Positions 1-8,913 of a DNA stretch of 64,000 nt are shown one piece after another. The first letter of the stretch is position 1. Each line of letters starts with the position of its first letter. The DNA is from JAALLB01 sp017643495 (lineage in GTDB: Bacteria; Pseudomonadota; Alphaproteobacteria; Rhizobiales; Rhizobiaceae). The stretch spans positions 3,038,001-3,102,000 of the forward strand of contig OZ244147.1 of the NCBI GenBank assembly GCA_965216105.1, given 5' to 3'. The notes beneath the pieces are model-generated. The model made no database searches, was not told the DNA's origin, and saw only the letters and a program-made list of their open reading frames with translations. The translations under genes and the position numbers were made by a program.

Positions 1-1913
1 CCCTGACGCAGGTCTGAGCGGTCATAGACAGCCGCTTCATGCCAACTGTCCTTGAACCTGACCTGCCGTTTTGTCTTTGCTGCCAGCTTGCCGTCGGTTT
101 TCGGAAGTTCCGGCATTTGCGGTTTGTCGCCCACTGCAACAGCGACGACCTTGAAATTCACGGTCTCAATGGTTTCACCCGGGATTGCAAAACCGTGCCG
201 CGCATTGTGCTCTTCATGGAACTTGTCCCAGAGACCGGCAATGGTTTCCTCGTTGAATTCTTCTCCCGAGAAGGTCAGTTCCAGCTCATGGTTCTGCCCA
301 AGGTAACGCGCTTCAATCGAGCGGGTTACTTCAATGCCGTCCGTGTAGCCCTGATCGTTCAACTCCTTCACGGCGTCGCGAACAAGATCCTTCATGGCTT
401 CGGTAGCCCGGTCGCCATCAAAGAACTTGGATGATTGCTGAACCGTACGGTGACGGTCGACCCGGGCATCCGTCATGATGAAGCCGAATGCAGAAAACTG
501 TCCGGGAAAGTTGGGAACAAGTCCCTGCGGAATGCCGGAAATGTCCATCAGGTCACATATGTGAACGGGACCTGCGCCACCTGATGCAACCAACGTGAAG
601 TCGCGGGGATCAAGGCCGCGCTGCAGCAAAACCGCCCGCAAGGCACCCAGCATGTTGTTGTTGGCGATCTGGACCATGGCATAGGCGCATTCATCGACTT
701 CCATTCCCAGTTGTTCGGCAATACGACCAACCGCTTCATGGGATGCATCGCTATCAAGCTTCATCTCGCCGCCAAGGAAGTTGTCGGGTGAGATGCGACC
801 CAAAACAACATTGGCATCGGTTACCGTAGCATCCTGTCCGCCCCGGCCATAACAGGCCGGCCCCGGATCAGCGCTGGCGGATTGTGGCCCCATCCGCAGC
901 ATGCCACCCTTGTCAATCCACGCAATCGAGCCACCACCGGCACCAATCGTGTTGATGTCGACCATCGGGATCTGAATCGGAATGCCCCATTCGATTTCAA
1001 AGTCGGTCGTCACCAGTTCCTTGCCGCCAACAACGGTCGAGCAGTCCGTGGAGGTACCTCCCATGTCGAAAACAACAAGGTTCTTGATACCCGTCAATTC
1101 TGACATGACACGCGTTGCCACAACCGCACCGGTCGGGCCCGACAGTGCCATTTGTACCGGTGAGTCTGCTGCATTATCCAGCGTGGCCTCACCACCGTTT
1201 GACTTGATGACACCGACTTTCTTGCCGAGGCCGGTCTCTTCAAAGCGGGCCTGCATGCGGCGGAAATTGTCAGCAACCACAGGCTTGAGATAAGCATCTG
1301 CAATTGTGGTTGATGCCCGGTCATATTCCTTCCACTTGGGAAGGACGTCATAGGAAATCGAGATCGGCATATCCGGCAATTCTTCAAGCAGAATTTCGCG
1401 AATACGGCGTTCGTGCTTCGGGTCGACATAAGAGAACAATGTACAGATCGCGACCGCCTCGATTGTGCCATCCGCCTTTATTTTGGCAGCCAGATCGCGC
1501 ACTGCACTTTCATCCAGTGGAGCATGCTCGTCACCCATTGCGGTGATGCGCCCGTCCACTTCCAGACAATTGGCACGGTCCACAAACGGGCGTGTCTTGA
1601 TCCAGGTAATGTCATAGTGCGCCTTGCGGTTTCCCCGCTGAATAAACGGAATGTCGCGAAAGCCCGTATTGGTCACATAAGCAACCTTGGCACCACGCCG
1701 GGTCAGGAGCGCATTGGTGGCAATTGTCGTACCGAGACGCGCCTTGTCCACACTCTCCAGATCATCCATTTTTTCCAAACCCTGCATCACGCCCTTGATC
1801 GGCTCTGATGGTGTGGTCAGGTTCTTCCAGTTGTCGATCTTGTTGGTTTCGGGGTCGTAGGTCACGAAATCCGTGAATGTTCCACCGATATCAATTCCTA
1901 TGGTTTTTCGCAC
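1..1913 (-). CDS. hyuA: Hydantoinase/oxoprolinase subunit A (HyuA-like), 3' end outside window
   Basis: ATP-dependent ring-opening enzyme of the HyuA/OplA family (N-methylhydantoinase A, 5-oxoprolinase N-terminal half). About 637 codons are visible and the frame is open to the window edge; family members are near 690 aa, so only the C-terminus is missing. The start is GTG at 1913 behind GGAGG (1918-1922). An ATG two bases upstream runs into a stop after five codons. Visible motifs: DIGGTFTD at residues 8-15 (phosphate-binding loop), GPTGAV, VVFDMGGTSTDCS and NTIGAGGGSIAWID (ASKHA-type ATPase core). It is last in the minus-strand liv operon, after the GntR gene. A HyuB partner would be expected just off the left edge. 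The exact substrate (hydantoin, oxoproline or another cyclic amide) cannot be told. Confidence 0.88.
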   Translation of the reverse strand, partial: MRKTIGIDIGGTFTDFVTYDPETNKIDNWKNLTTPSEPIKGVMQGLEKMDDLESVDKARLGTTIATNALLTRRGAKVAYVTNTGFRDIPFIQRGNRKAHYDITWIKTRPFVDRANCLEVDGRITAMGDEHAPLDESAVRDLAAKIKADGTIEAVAICTLFSYVDPKHERRIREILLEELPDMPISISYDVLPKWKEYDRASTTIADAYLKPVVADNFRRMQARFEETGLGKKVGVIKSNGGEATLDNAADSPVQMALSGPTGAVVATRVMSELTGIKNLVVFDMGGTSTDCSTVVGGKELVTTDFEIEWGIPIQIPMVDINTIGAGGGSIAWIDKGGMLRMGPQSASADPGPACYGRGGQDATVTDANVVLGRISPDNFLGGEMKLDSDASHEAVGRIAEQLGMEVDECAYAMVQIANNNMLGALRAVLLQRGLDPRDFTLVASGGAGPVHICDLMDISGIPQGLVPNFPGQFSAFGFIMTDARVDRHRTVQQSSKFFDGDRATEAMKDLVRDAVKELNDQGYTDGIEVTRSIEARYLGQNHELELTFSGEEFNEETIAGLWDKFHEEHNARHGFAIPGETIETVNFKVVAVAVGDKPQMPELPKTDGKLAAKTKRQVRFKDSWHEAAVYDRSDLRQ

Positions 1914-1931
1914 ATTATCCTCCGTACGTAT

Positions 1932-2651
1932 TTAAATCTGTTCTTGTTCATCATCGTCAGTGAATGCTTCGCTCAGACGCCTCCAGGAGTCGTCAATGTG
2001 AGAGCGAAGCGCATCCTGCGCGACGTCGAGTTTTCTGGTTGCGAGTGCCTCGACCACCGGCCAGTGATCTGCAGCGGCGGCGTGCAGACTTTCAAAACGC
2101 TGATCCACAATCTTGATCAGCAGCTGGAGTTCAGCCTCAATGTTGAGAAAGGCATGCAATGACTGGTGATTGCTGGGCAGGCGACAAATGCGGTTGTGAA
2201 ATTCCAGGTCTTTTTCAACTAGGGTCACCTCATCACCGTTTCTTGCGGCCTCCTCCATGTCCTTGACCACCTGGGATAGTTCCTCAAGCATGTCGTCAGT
2301 CATTCTGGACAGGCCGTTTTCAAGCGAAAACTTTTCAACGACCTGCCGAAAGGAATAGATATCATCCACGTTCTTTCTCGTGAAACTGCGGACAAACGTT
2401 CCCTTGCGGGGGATGGACACAAGCACCCCGCGCTCTTCAAGCCGGCGCACTGCCTCGCGAATGGGATTCCGGCTGATACCCAACTTCCGGGCCATCTCGG
2501 CCTCGTTGACACGCTGACCTCCTGAAAGATGTCCACGCATCAGTTCTCGAACGAGAAACTTCTCGACCTGGTTGGACAAGGGTACGGTTTCGAACTGGGC
2601 ATCCTGATAATCCATCAGGCCATTCTTTTCTTTTCCTGAATCCGGTTTCAT
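1932..2651 (-). CDS. GntR/FCD-family transcriptional regulator (module A)
   Basis: 239 aa. Residues about 25-95 form a winged helix-turn-helix (ARKLGISRNPIREAVRRLEERG, then wing IPRKGTF). Residues about 100-230 are an all-helical FCD ligand-binding domain, as in FadR-type regulators. The ATG overlaps the stop of the livM-like gene (ATGA), so it is translated within the importer operon. hyuA follows 18 bp downstream. It probably represses its own operon through the palindromes at 6756-6833. The ligand is unknown but is likely an amino acid or cyclic amide carried by the neighbouring importer. Confidence 0.88.
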   Translation of the reverse strand: MKPDSGKEKNGLMDYQDAQFETVPLSNQVEKFLVRELMRGHLSGGQRVNEAEMARKLGISRNPIREAVRRLEERGVLVSIPRKGTFVRSFTRKNVDDIYSFRQVVEKFSLENGLSRMTDDMLEELSQVVKDMEEAARNGDEVTLVEKDLEFHNRICRLPSNHQSLHAFLNIEAELQLLIKIVDQRFESLHAAAADHWPVVEALATRKLDVAQDALRSHIDDSWRRLSEAFTDDDEQEQI

Positions 2652-3721
2652 GTGTCTTTCGCCTCCAAGCTACGCCTATGTTGCCGCAAAAACCGCACCG
2701 GAAGCCTGAACTCCTGGCCGCCCATCAATCCGTCTTTCCGGAACATCAGGATTATGATCATCACACCGGCCAAAACCAGTTCCTGAGTACCGGGGGGAAG
2801 GGAGAAAGTGACATCACCAACAGGAATTCCGACTTCGATCCGGCGGAACACATCAATAATGGTCGAAACAACAATGACACCGACAACCGCACCAGACAGA
2901 CTCTTCATTCCACCAACAACCAGCATTGCAAGTGCCAGAAAGGTCAGGTTCAGAAAGTATGAGTTGATGGAGACGGTTCCCAAGAAATGGGCAGACAGCA
3001 CGCCAGCAAGACCCATGATCGCACCTGAAAGGGTAAAGGCAATCAGTCGAGACCAGTACAGTGACACGCCGCACGCTGCCGCCGCAACCTCGTCAGCCCG
3101 GCTTGCCCGCAGCAGAAGACCGCGTGCTGAATTCTGGAATATCCACGCACACAAAACAGCCAACAGGGCAGCCGCAAGCGCCAGCCAGGGCGTGATATAT
3201 GTTGGCAGGCCAACCATGGAAGCAGTGCCCATGGTTACAGTTTCCCAATTCGAGTACGTGACGTTGAGAATGAACAGGATAGCCAGGGTGGAGATGGACG
3301 CTGCCAGTCCGCTCAACCTCATCAGGATCAAGCCTGTAATGAAGGCGAGCAAGGCAGCGAGCCCTACAGATGTCGCGGCAGATACGTAAACCGGATAGGT
3401 GTGATCGCGCAAAATGGAAGGAAGACCCGACATCGTGATCGGCTTCAGCATTGCACAGCATGTCTGCCATCCGGTGGCATATGCAGCCACCGCCATGAAC
3501 GTAACAGACCCGAAAGATATGATGCCGGAATTACCGGTAAAGACATATATTCCGACAACAATCACAATCCGGATCAATGCCTCGGTCACAACACGCTGAA
3601 CCAGCACAGAGGCGAACAGTTCAACCACGGCAACAAACACAACAAGGCATGCTGCAATAAACAGGACTGCAAAGTGGCGCTGGACAAATGCCTGCCAGCG
3701 GGGAAGTTCGGCGGTTTTCAT
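2648..3721 (-). CDS. Branched-chain-type ABC importer permease, LivM-like
   Basis: 357 aa inner-membrane permease with about nine to ten hydrophobic segments. It carries the LivM-family cytoplasmic loop (ARGLLLRASRADEVAAAACGVSLYWSRL) that contacts the ATPases, and the family-typical segment AGVLSAHFLGTVSINSYF. It pairs with the LivH-like permease encoded immediately upstream; start and stop overlap as TGATG at 3721. Solute specificity cannot be read from the permease. Because hyuA lies in the same operon, the substrate may be a cyclic amide or an amino-acid derivative rather than leucine. Confidence 0.92.
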   Translation of the reverse strand: MKTAELPRWQAFVQRHFAVLFIAACLVVFVAVVELFASVLVQRVVTEALIRIVIVVGIYVFTGNSGIISFGSVTFMAVAAYATGWQTCCAMLKPITMSGLPSILRDHTYPVYVSAATSVGLAALLAFITGLILMRLSGLAASISTLAILFILNVTYSNWETVTMGTASMVGLPTYITPWLALAAALLAVLCAWIFQNSARGLLLRASRADEVAAAACGVSLYWSRLIAFTLSGAIMGLAGVLSAHFLGTVSINSYFLNLTFLALAMLVVGGMKSLSGAVVGVIVVSTIIDVFRRIEVGIPVGDVTFSLPPGTQELVLAGVMIIILMFRKDGLMGGQEFRLPVRFLRQHRRSLEAKDT

Positions 3722-4635
3722 CAGACACGCTCCCTTGCAGCACGATTTACGATCAGCCCTTTTGGACGGAACAAGAGGAACCCGATCACCAGCATGAAGA
3801 CAAAGGCATCGCGGAAGGCACGCAGGTCTGGTGGCAGGAATGCCTGCAAGGCCACGATGACGAAACCGACGATGAAGCCTCCCAGTGCAGCACCGGGCAG
3901 AGAGCCCATGCCGCCGATCACGGTTGCAAAGAATGCGAAGATGACCGGCATCAAGCCCATGCGGACATCAAGAGTACCGGTCTGCACCACCAACAGCAGT
4001 GAAACCGCTGCAGCCATGATGCCACTGATTGCAAATGCGGCCGCAATCACGCGATTGGCCTTTACGCCCATGAGACGTGCCATTTCAAAATTTTCAGCAG
4101 CCGCACGCATCTGGATGCCCATTGGTGTTTTCTTGAGGAAGAACACCATCGCGACCAGCATGACCGATGTAACACCCATGGTCAGCAATTGCGTTCCCGG
4201 CACACGGATTCCGCCGATCTCTATTGCCGCACTGAGACTGTTGCCAATGCCTACCGATTTCGGACGTCCGGAATGGATCATCATGACGAGGTTTTGGAGG
4301 AAATAGCTGACCGCGAACGATGAAATCAGCAAGGTTGCCGGATCCGATCCGCGCATCGGGCGAAAGGCCAGGCGTTCCGTTGCCAGGGCAAGCAAAACAA
4401 CCACGGTGACTACACCGCCCACCATGAATGCCAGCGGCAATGCACCGAGAAGCAATGGCGGCGAGACCGATGCCGTTGGCACCACGAGGGCAAATGCCCC
4501 GATCGTGATATAATCCGCCTGCGCGAAGTTGATCAGACGCATCACACCGAAGACCAGGCCAATCGCCAGGGCAACAAGTGCATACAGGCTTCCAAGAGCC
4601 ACAGCGTCAACAAGTATCTGAACCAGGTTTTGCAC
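3721..4635 (-). CDS. Branched-chain-type ABC importer permease, LivH-like
   Basis: 304 aa. N-terminus is typical of LivH (LGSLYALVALAIGLVFGVMRLINFAQADY), followed by about eight membrane segments and the coupling loop with RAAAENFEMARLMGVKANRV. GTG start at 4635 behind a strong GGGGGAAG ribosome site; the preceding livG-like stop is 9 bp away. It forms the transmembrane channel with the LivM-like protein. Confidence 0.92.
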   Translation of the reverse strand: MQNLVQILVDAVALGSLYALVALAIGLVFGVMRLINFAQADYITIGAFALVVPTASVSPPLLLGALPLAFMVGGVVTVVVLLALATERLAFRPMRGSDPATLLISSFAVSYFLQNLVMMIHSGRPKSVGIGNSLSAAIEIGGIRVPGTQLLTMGVTSVMLVAMVFFLKKTPMGIQMRAAAENFEMARLMGVKANRVIAAAFAISGIMAAAVSLLLVVQTGTLDVRMGLMPVIFAFFATVIGGMGSLPGAALGGFIVGFVIVALQAFLPPDLRAFRDAFVFMLVIGFLLFRPKGLIVNRAARERV

Positions 4636-4644
4636 GCTTCCCCC

Positions 4645-5394
4645 TTACGCAGCTTCATTACCGGCATCGTCACCAAGATAGGCACGACGTACATCCGGAT
4701 TGTTCTGGACTTCCTGCGGGCTGCCTTCTGCAAGACTGCGGCCACCATCAAGCACATGCACACGCTGGCATACGCCCATGATCACTTCCATGTTGTGCTC
4801 AATCAGCAAGACACCGCATTCAAAGCGGGCCGGAATATCGCGAATAAGCCGCATCAGGGTTTGGCATTCCGCATCGTTCATGCCCGAAGCAGGTTCATCA
4901 AGAAGCAGGAAATGCGGATTGAGCGCCAGCGCCCGGGCAATCGAGATGCGTCTTTCATCCCCGTAACTAAGAGAACCGCCCATCTGCTCGGCGAGATGGG
5001 AAAGCTCCATCCACTCAAGAACACTTTCACTTCGCTCCCGCGCGGCAGCCATTCCCAAACCGGTGCCAATGGCTGCGGTCATGAGATTTTGCGAAACTGT
5101 AAGGTCCTGAAAAAGCCGTGCGGCCTGGAAGGACCTGCCGACACCGGCACGCGCCATTTTCTGGGGACCATCCTGGGAAACATCCCTGTCCTTGAGAATT
5201 ACATGCCCCCGTGTCGGAGACTGAAAGCCTGAAAGAACGTTGACCAGGGTTGTCTTGCCGGCACCGTTCGGGCCAATCAAGCCCTGCACAATGCCCCTGC
5301 TGACCGTCAAGTCGACACCGGAAAGAGCATGTATCCCCCCGAATGCGACATGGATGTTTCTGGCTTCCAGTGTGATATCACCTGGCTGTGACAT
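4645..5394 (-). CDS. ABC importer ATPase, LivG-like
   Basis: 249 aa from ATG 5394. A TTG six codons upstream is possible but has no ribosome site, whereas ATG 5394 has AAGGGCGG ahead of it. Walker A GPNGAGKTT, the LivG-type signature SLSYGDERRISIARA (Tyr in place of the second Gly) and Walker B FLLLDEPASGMND are intact, with the switch His in LLIEHNM. Supplies energy together with the LivF-like subunit encoded divergently at 6892. Confidence 0.92.
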   Translation of the reverse strand: MSQPGDITLEARNIHVAFGGIHALSGVDLTVSRGIVQGLIGPNGAGKTTLVNVLSGFQSPTRGHVILKDRDVSQDGPQKMARAGVGRSFQAARLFQDLTVSQNLMTAAIGTGLGMAAARERSESVLEWMELSHLAEQMGGSLSYGDERRISIARALALNPHFLLLDEPASGMNDAECQTLMRLIRDIPARFECGVLLIEHNMEVIMGVCQRVHVLDGGRSLAEGSPQEVQNNPDVRRAYLGDDAGNEAA

Positions 5395-5505
5395 GATCCG
5401 CCCTTGCTTCAAGTGTGTTTTTCAAACCCGCGACACAAACGGCAGCCGCGGAGCTACCCAAAAAAACGGGGCGCCTGGATGAACAGGCACCCCCAGGGAG
5501 GGAGC

Positions 5506-6723
5506 TTATTGTCCTACACGGAACAAGAGGCGCATGTCCGGCGTAAGGCTGTTACGAAACACCTCAACTGCCTGGAAGGTGTCATTTTCAACCTTCATGA
5601 TCAGCCACGGACGGTTGACCTGAACATGGAGCTGGTCGGTAAATGTGGTCGGACCGGCAGTGAACGGCTCATCCTTGTATGTGTTCATGACAGCCAGAAC
5701 CTCGTCGGATTCAACTGTTTCTGCCTGCTCGACGGCATGTGCCCAGCTTTCAATAAGCGAGTAGCCAAGGACAGAATAGGAAGACACAGGCAAGGCGTCC
5801 CAGCGCTCCTTGAACACTTCAAGGAATTCAGCCATTTCCGGACGCGGATCATCTCCATAGAGAGACATGAAACCGGGCAGGTAAAAGTCTTTAAGGCCAG
5901 GCACTGCATTAAGCCAGTAATTGTCGACCATTGCCGTGCTGGCAAGAATTGGCGCATCTATACCAGCCGCACGCAATTGGCGAACAGCAGATGCACCACC
6001 GGGCGTGAACGAACAAACATGGATTGCATCGGGAGCTGTATCCAGCGCCTTGATACGCGTAATCTGAGCCGCGATTGACGGGTCTTCGTTACGGAACGTG
6101 TCCTCGCCAACAATGGCATCTTCCCCGGCCATCTCTTTCCAAGCATAGCGGAAGCCCGCACAGTTCGACTTGTTGTATTCAATCGTCGTGTCTTCAAGAA
6201 CATAAGCTGTTTTCAGCCCCATTTCCTTGAAAGCGTATTCAGCGATTGCAATTCCTTCGGACTGGGCTGCACTGTTGGCAGTGAATGCATACGGGCCAAC
6301 ACCCTGCACACCCATTTTCGGGTCAGCCGCACAAAGCGACATTGTAATAATTCCGGCATTGTTTGCAGCAAGGGCGGCTGGTGCACCAAAGTCATAGTCA
6401 CAAGACACGACCAGCAGGTCCACTTCCGAAGACACCATCTCTGCACCGACAGTCGCTGCACGCTCCTGTTCAGTCTTGGTGTCACCCAAAATGTATTCGA
6501 TTTTCCGACCGAGCAATCCGCCATCGGCATTGATCTTGTCAATCTTGGCTATCGCGGCGCGGTAAGGTGCCAGATCATAATTTGACAGCCAACCCGATTG
6601 CGCAATCGCAAACCCGACCTTGATCGGTGCCTCTTCTGCAAGCGCAACACCAATTGGTGTGACGGAAATGACTGCCGCTGCTGCAAGTTGCTTTAGCCCT
6701 CGCGCAAATTTGTACTCGTACAT
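5506..6723 (-). CDS. Periplasmic solute-binding protein of the Liv-type importer (LivK-like)
   Basis: 405 aa from ATG 6723, which sits behind AAGGGAGG; the open frame extends 26 codons further without a ribosome site. An N-terminal signal peptide (basic KFARGLKQ, then an Ala/Val-rich core, cleavage near ALA-EEAP) precedes a type I periplasmic-binding fold (peripla_BP_6) starting IKVGFAIAQSG. First gene of the minus-strand operon livK-livG-livH-livM-gntR-hyuA. Its promoter region holds the operator-like repeats described separately. Ligand not determinable. Confidence 0.92.
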   Translation of the reverse strand: MYEYKFARGLKQLAAAAVISVTPIGVALAEEAPIKVGFAIAQSGWLSNYDLAPYRAAIAKIDKINADGGLLGRKIEYILGDTKTEQERAATVGAEMVSSEVDLLVVSCDYDFGAPAALAANNAGIITMSLCAADPKMGVQGVGPYAFTANSAAQSEGIAIAEYAFKEMGLKTAYVLEDTTIEYNKSNCAGFRYAWKEMAGEDAIVGEDTFRNEDPSIAAQITRIKALDTAPDAIHVCSFTPGGASAVRQLRAAGIDAPILASTAMVDNYWLNAVPGLKDFYLPGFMSLYGDDPRPEMAEFLEVFKERWDALPVSSYSVLGYSLIESWAHAVEQAETVESDEVLAVMNTYKDEPFTAGPTTFTDQLHVQVNRPWLIMKVENDTFQAVEVFRNSLTPDMRLLFRVGQ

Positions 6724-6755
6724 AAAGAAAACCTCCCTTTGGTGTTGCCTCTCAA

Positions 6756-6774
6756 ACTGTGGACAGTCTGCAAT
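6756..6774. promoter_or_regulatory. GntR-type operator candidate, site 1 (livK/livF divergent region)
   Basis: Sequence ACTGTGGACAGTCTGCAAT; the core ACTGT-GG-ACAGT is an inverted repeat. It is repeated almost exactly (18/19) at 6815-6833 and resembles the palindrome at 8919-8934. On the minus strand it overlaps the likely -10/+1 region of livK. FadR-type GntR proteins typically bind short inverted repeats of this kind. Confidence 0.6.
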
Positions 6775-6801
6775 AAACAGGATGGCTCCCGATTGAGTCA
6801 A
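6772..6801 (-). promoter_or_regulatory. Candidate promoter for the livK operon
   Basis: On the minus strand, TTGACT (complement of 6796-6801), an 18-bp spacer and TTTATT (complement of 6772-6777). The -35 is good and the -10 weak. Transcription would start inside operator site 1, so a bound repressor would block it. Predicted from hexamers only. Confidence 0.35.
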
Positions 6802-6814
6802 GAAAAAAATGAAG

Positions 6815-6833
6815 ACTGTGGACAGTCCGCAAT
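6815..6833. promoter_or_regulatory. GntR-type operator candidate, site 2
   Basis: ACTGTGGACAGTCCGCAAT, a second copy of the site at 6756, 59 bp away and on the same strand. The two sites flank the predicted livK promoter, and this one lies 59 bp ahead of livF, so one regulator could control both directions. Confidence 0.6.
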
Positions 6834-6891
6834 CACGATGATATCAAAATACAGGTCAGCCGGGCTGACAATGAATGGAAGGGGAACCTCA

Positions 6892-7605
6892 ATGCTGAAA
6901 ATTTCAGGACTGCGGGCCGGTTATGGTCGACTGAACGCCCTGCGAGACATTGATCTGGAAGTTGGAAAGTCCGAGATTGTATTTGTGGTGGGGCCCAACG
7001 GAGCCGGAAAATCCACTCTGCTCAAGGTTGTTTCAGGCCTGATGAAACCCTGGGCCGGACAAATCGAGTTCGAAAATGAGGTCATTAACGGCCACCCGCC
7101 TGAACGGCTGTGCCGGGAAGGCCTAGTGCTTGTGCCGGAAGGGCGCAGCATATTCGCGACCCTTTCAGTTGAAGAAAACCTCGCATTGGGCGGGATGGGG
7201 CGCAAGGACAAGAGTGTTCTGCAAGGTGACCTGGAACATGTGCTTGATACGTTTCCCATTCTGCGCAGCCGATACAAGGGCGTGGCGGGACACCTGTCAG
7301 GTGGTGAGCAACAACAGCTGGCAATAGCTCGTGCCATTCTGCAGCAACCTGCCCTGATCATGATTGACGAGCCGTCACTCGGACTGGCCCCGCTCATGAT
7401 TGATGAAGTTTATGCAAGCCTAAAAGCACTCAACGAGAAGACAGGAATGACACTGCTTGTTGTCGAGCAGTCAACGGCAAGGATTCTCAATCTGGCAGAC
7501 CGGGTGAACGTGTTGCGAAACGGCGAGATTGTCCTCTCAAGAAAAACTTCCGAAATCTCTGACAGGAAAATCCTTGAAGAAGCCTATTTCGGCTACGTGG
7601 AATAA
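6892..7605 (+). CDS. ABC importer ATPase, LivF-like
   Basis: 237 aa from ATG 6892, which has GGAAGGGG seven bases upstream; longer readings start in the operator region. Walker A GPNGAGKST at residues 34-42, signature HLSGGEQQQLAIARA, Walker B LIMIDEPSLGLAP and switch His replaced by the family-normal Gln/Ser region (VVEQSTA, as in LivF). It is the second ATPase of the Liv-type importer but is divergent from the other subunits, an uncommon arrangement. The oxidoreductase gene follows 14 bp downstream. Confidence 0.92.
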   Translation: MLKISGLRAGYGRLNALRDIDLEVGKSEIVFVVGPNGAGKSTLLKVVSGLMKPWAGQIEFENEVINGHPPERLCREGLVLVPEGRSIFATLSVEENLALGGMGRKDKSVLQGDLEHVLDTFPILRSRYKGVAGHLSGGEQQQLAIARAILQQPALIMIDEPSLGLAPLMIDEVYASLKALNEKTGMTLLVVEQSTARILNLADRVNVLRNGEIVLSRKTSEISDRKILEEAYFGYVE

Positions 7606-7619
7606 CGGGCGAATCCAGC

Positions 7620-8744
7620 ATGTCTGACATAGATTGTGTGATTGTCGGCGCCGGCGTTGTCGGGCTTGCCATTGCCAGAGAGTTTGCCATCGCGGGACAG
7701 GAAGTCCTTGTAATAGAACGGGCAGAGGGTTTTGGAACGGAAACCAGCTCGCGAAACTCCGAAGTAATCCATGCCGGAATTTACTACCCGGAAAACAGCC
7801 TCAAGGCGGAAATGTGCATCAAGGGCCGTGAAATGCTGTACCGGTATGCGGCCGAAAAAGCTGTGCCGCACAAACGCTGCGGCAAGCTGATCGTTGCCAC
7901 CAATGATGAACAGCTTTCAAGGCTTGATGAAATCAAGGCACGCGCTGCATGTTGTGGTGTTACAGACCTGGAAAGACTTGCTCCGCAACAGGTATCCGAC
8001 ATGGAACCGGAACTGGCATGCAAGGGCGCCCTTTTCTCACCATCGACGGGCATTGTCGACAGTCATGCACTGATGTTGTCGCTGCTTGGAGATGCCGAAA
8101 ACCACGGGGCCATGCTCAGCCTCAATACAGAAGTGCTTTCAGTTTCGGGCAACCCCTCGGGCTACAACATAAAAACGCGGGATGCAGCCAGCGGAGAAAC
8201 GTTTGAAATCGGGGCGAAGACCCTGATCAATTCAGCCGGGTTATGGGCAAGCGATCTCGCCGCAAAGATAGAAGGTCTTGCCGAACAGCATATTCCGCAA
8301 ACCTTTTTTGCCAGGGGCAGTTACTTCACCTTGCCCGGCCGTCCGAGGTTTTCCCACCTGGTCTATCCCGTACCCGAAGATGGTGGATTGGGGGTTCATT
8401 TAACCCTGGACATGGCTGGTGGCATGCGGTTCGGGCCTGATGTGGAATGGATTGATGCCCCGGTTTACGCGGTGAATGATGCAAGCCGCCTCGAGTTTGA
8501 AAAGAAAATAAGCACCTATTGGCCCGGTCTGCCTGCTACAAGCCTGGAACCCAGCTATTGCGGCATTCGTCCAAAACTGTCCCCTCCCGGTTCTCCTGCC
8601 GCAGATTTCCGCATTGATACAAAGGCAGTTCACGGCATGGAGGGGCTGGTTAATCTCTTCGGGATTGAAAGCCCGGGCCTGACTTCATCTCTCGCAATAG
8701 CCGAAAAAGTGGTCAAGGCCGAGTTGTCAGGCGATACGCATTGA
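7620..8744 (+). CDS. FAD-dependent oxidoreductase, L-2-hydroxyglutarate oxidase (LhgO)-like
   Basis: 374 aa DAO-fold flavoprotein. Residues 6-34 carry the dinucleotide-binding VGAGVVGLAIAREFA...VIERA. The family signature SSRNSEVIHAGIYYP follows, as in L-2-hydroxyglutarate dehydrogenase. A C-terminal Gly-rich segment (FGIESPGLTSSLAIA) completes the FAD site. It likely oxidises an L-2-hydroxyacid or a related amino/hydroxy acid made in module A. Co-transcribed with livF. The close paralogue family is wide, so the substrate is left open. Confidence 0.8.
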   Translation: MSDIDCVIVGAGVVGLAIAREFAIAGQEVLVIERAEGFGTETSSRNSEVIHAGIYYPENSLKAEMCIKGREMLYRYAAEKAVPHKRCGKLIVATNDEQLSRLDEIKARAACCGVTDLERLAPQQVSDMEPELACKGALFSPSTGIVDSHALMLSLLGDAENHGAMLSLNTEVLSVSGNPSGYNIKTRDAASGETFEIGAKTLINSAGLWASDLAAKIEGLAEQHIPQTFFARGSYFTLPGRPRFSHLVYPVPEDGGLGVHLTLDMAGGMRFGPDVEWIDAPVYAVNDASRLEFEKKISTYWPGLPATSLEPSYCGIRPKLSPPGSPAADFRIDTKAVHGMEGLVNLFGIESPGLTSSLAIAEKVVKAELSGDTH

Positions 8745-8805
8745 CTTGAAAACTCCCGGCATGGAACGTGCTGATTTTACTTTGAAAATACGTCAACCGA
8801 TAAAT

Positions 8806-8829
8806 GCCCGCTGCATGGCAATAGCGGGC
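8806..8829. terminator. Possible hairpin after the LhgO-like gene
   Basis: GCCCGCT (8806-8812) pairs with AGCGGGC (8823-8829) across a 10-nt loop. There is no T-run directly after it, so intrinsic termination is doubtful. Confidence 0.3.
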
Positions 8830-8913
8830 CTCTCCCGGTGATGCCGAAGCCTGTCCTTCCCTGAACATCGTGATGGCGAATTCACAGCCGGTTACGCGTG
8901 TTTTCCACATGGA

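Noticed and set aside
3401..4306. 301-codon plus-strand frame opposite the livH/livM genes
   Set aside because: Cys/His/Arg-rich composition typical of antisense frames; livH and livM are intact.
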